Below are positions 21,812 to 22,783 of a DNA stretch of 22,783 nt, piece by piece. The position numbers and the translations under genes are program-made. Location: the NCBI GenBank assembly GCA_002423025.1, contig DIUN01000033.1:1-22783 (forward strand), written 5' to 3'. The notes under the pieces were generated by a model. It was not told where the DNA came from, did no database searches, and worked only from the letters and a program-made list of their open reading frames with translations. This DNA comes from Sphingomonadales bacterium UBA6157 (GTDB lineage: Bacteria; Pseudomonadota; Alphaproteobacteria; Sphingomonadales; Sphingomonadaceae). Each line of letters begins with the position of its first letter. Position 1 is the stretch's first letter.

Positions 21812-22783
21812 ATGCGTGCCGAGGCACAGACCTACGCGGATTCCATCAAGCAGGCGCTGGACCTGCTAAGGAGGTTTCTTTGACTGGGATCGCGCACTCC
21901 GCCGTCTCGATGAACTGAACAACCGCGTCGAGGACCCCAAGCTCTGGGACAATCCCAAGGCGGCGCAAGCCGTGATGACCGAACGCCGCCGCCTCGATGA
22001 GGCGGTATCTGCGACGCGTGCAATTCAGACCGAGCTTGCCGACACCTCTGAGCTGATCGAAATGGCCGAGGCCGAAGGCGATGAGGAGATGGCGCAGGAA
22101 GGCGTGGCGGTGCTCAAGGCACTGGCGGCCCGCGCCGAGCGTGACAAGGTGGAAGCGCTGCTCTCCGGCGAGGCCGATGGCAATGATTGCTATATCGAAG
22201 TCAATTCCGGCGCGGGCGGCACCGAGAGCCAGGACTGGGCGGAGATGCTGCGCCGCATGTATCAGCGCTGGGCCGAGCGGCGCGGTTACAAGGTCGAGAT
22301 CATCGATATCCATGCCGGTGAGCAGGCCGGAATCAAGAACGCCACCATGCTTATCAAGGGCCCCCAGGCCTATGGTTGGGCGAAGACCGAGAGTGGCGTC
22401 CACCGGCTGGTGCGGATTAGCCCCTATGACAGCGCGGCGCGGCGCCACACCAGCTTCGCCAGCGTCTGGGTCTATCCGCAGATTGATGACGACATCGAGA
22501 TCGACATCAAGGAATCGGACCTGAAGATCGATACCTACCGGGCGTCTGGCGCCGGCGGGCAGCACATCAACACCACGGATTCGGCTGTGCGTATTACCCA
22601 TATGCCCACCGGCGTTATCGTGGCGTGCCAGAACGAGCGCTCGCAGCACAAGAACCGCGCCACGGCGATGAAGATGCTGAAGGCCCGGCTCTATGAGCGG
22701 GAGTTGGCCATTCGTGAGGCGGCAGCGGCGGACGTGGAAGCCGGCAAATCCGATATCGGCTGGGGCCACCAGATCCGCAGCTA
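21812..22783 (+). CDS. prfB: Peptide chain release factor 2, 5' part with programmed +1 frameshift
   Basis: RF2 ends translation at UGA and UAA. The gene starts at ATG 21812 with AAAGGA 7 bases upstream. Frame 0 encodes 23 residues (MRAEAQTYAD, then SIKQALDLLRRFL) and meets TGA at 21881-21883; after a +1 shift the frame resumes at GAC 21882 and continues DWDRALRRLDELN to the window end, about 300 more residues. The GGQ motif that triggers peptide release is at 22554-22562 (SGAGGQHINTT). The codon-recognition tripeptide is SPY (22419-22427) rather than SPF. Compared with the usual length of about 370 residues, some 50 at the C-terminus are missing because the window stops. It lies 69 bases after mrcA. 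Confidence 0.96.
21869..21884 (+). promoter_or_regulatory. prfB +1 programmed frameshift signal
   Basis: An internal Shine-Dalgarno AGGAGG (21869-21874) is followed by TTT and then the slip site CTT TGA C (21878-21884). When RF2 is scarce the ribosome pauses at UGA, the CUU-decoding tRNA slips forward to UUU, and translation goes on in the +1 frame. This is the known autoregulation of prfB; the element here is complete, with the 3-base spacing seen in E. coli. Confidence 0.95.

Noticed and set aside
1..22783. CRISPR array, tRNA, rRNA, insertion sequence or attachment site
   Set aside because: No regularly spaced direct repeats, no tRNA-like cloverleaf, no rRNA stretch, no transposase or integrase protein and no flanking terminal repeats were found.

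Overview
The window is high-GC DNA (no computed value) with the gene order and protein signatures of an alphaproteobacterium, most probably of the order Sphingomonadales. The main clue is a dxr-rseP-bamA-skp-fabZ run with no lpxD between skp and fabZ and no lpxA after fabZ, which fits bacteria that carry glycosphingolipids instead of lipopolysaccharide. Small families typical of alphaproteobacteria (DUF4170, DUF3618) and a Cys-free bL31 agree. Genus cannot be read from the sequence.

Layout. (1) 1-5221, plus strand: 3' end of dxr, then rseP, bamA, skp and fabZ, mostly joined by stop/start overlaps; this is an isoprenoid, envelope-stress, outer-membrane-assembly and fatty-acid block. (2) 5243-9166, minus strand: a tightly overlapping five-gene unit reading crotonase-family hydratase, NTF2/SnoaL-like secreted protein, mobA, a carboxypeptidase-G2-like M20 peptidase and an EamA transporter. 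(3) 9235-11435, minus strand: a TonB-dependent receptor of BtuB type under a cobalamin riboswitch whose expression platform can be drawn as a hairpin hiding the ribosome binding site, with a strong hairpin after the stop codon. (4) 11567-11856: rpmE (bL31) on the plus strand, with a small structured leader and a bidirectional intrinsic terminator shared with the next gene. (5) 11868-16484, minus strand: acyl-CoA synthetase; then MlaC-like protein, gamma-class carbonic anhydrase and a DUF4170 protein; then a three-gene membrane-protein unit (YqjD-like, YqjE/holin-like, DUF3618). (6) 16669-22783, plus strand: eno, a periplasmic N-acetylmuramoyl-L-alanine amidase, PBP1A and the 5' part of prfB with its in-frame UGA programmed frameshift; the window cuts prfB.

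This is mostly core genome: envelope biogenesis (RseP, BamA, Skp, FabZ, MlaC, amidase, PBP1A), central metabolism (enolase, acyl-CoA handling), cofactors (Mo cofactor, B12 uptake) and translation (bL31, RF2). I found no transposon, prophage, CRISPR array, tRNA or rRNA, and no convincing undescribed multi-gene system. The best items for a second look are regulatory or gene-structure details: the riboswitch RBS-sequestering hairpin, a competing-pairing leader before rpmE, an apparent CUG start in the carbonic anhydrase gene, the missing lpx genes, and the inverted repeat between the yqjDE-like unit and eno.
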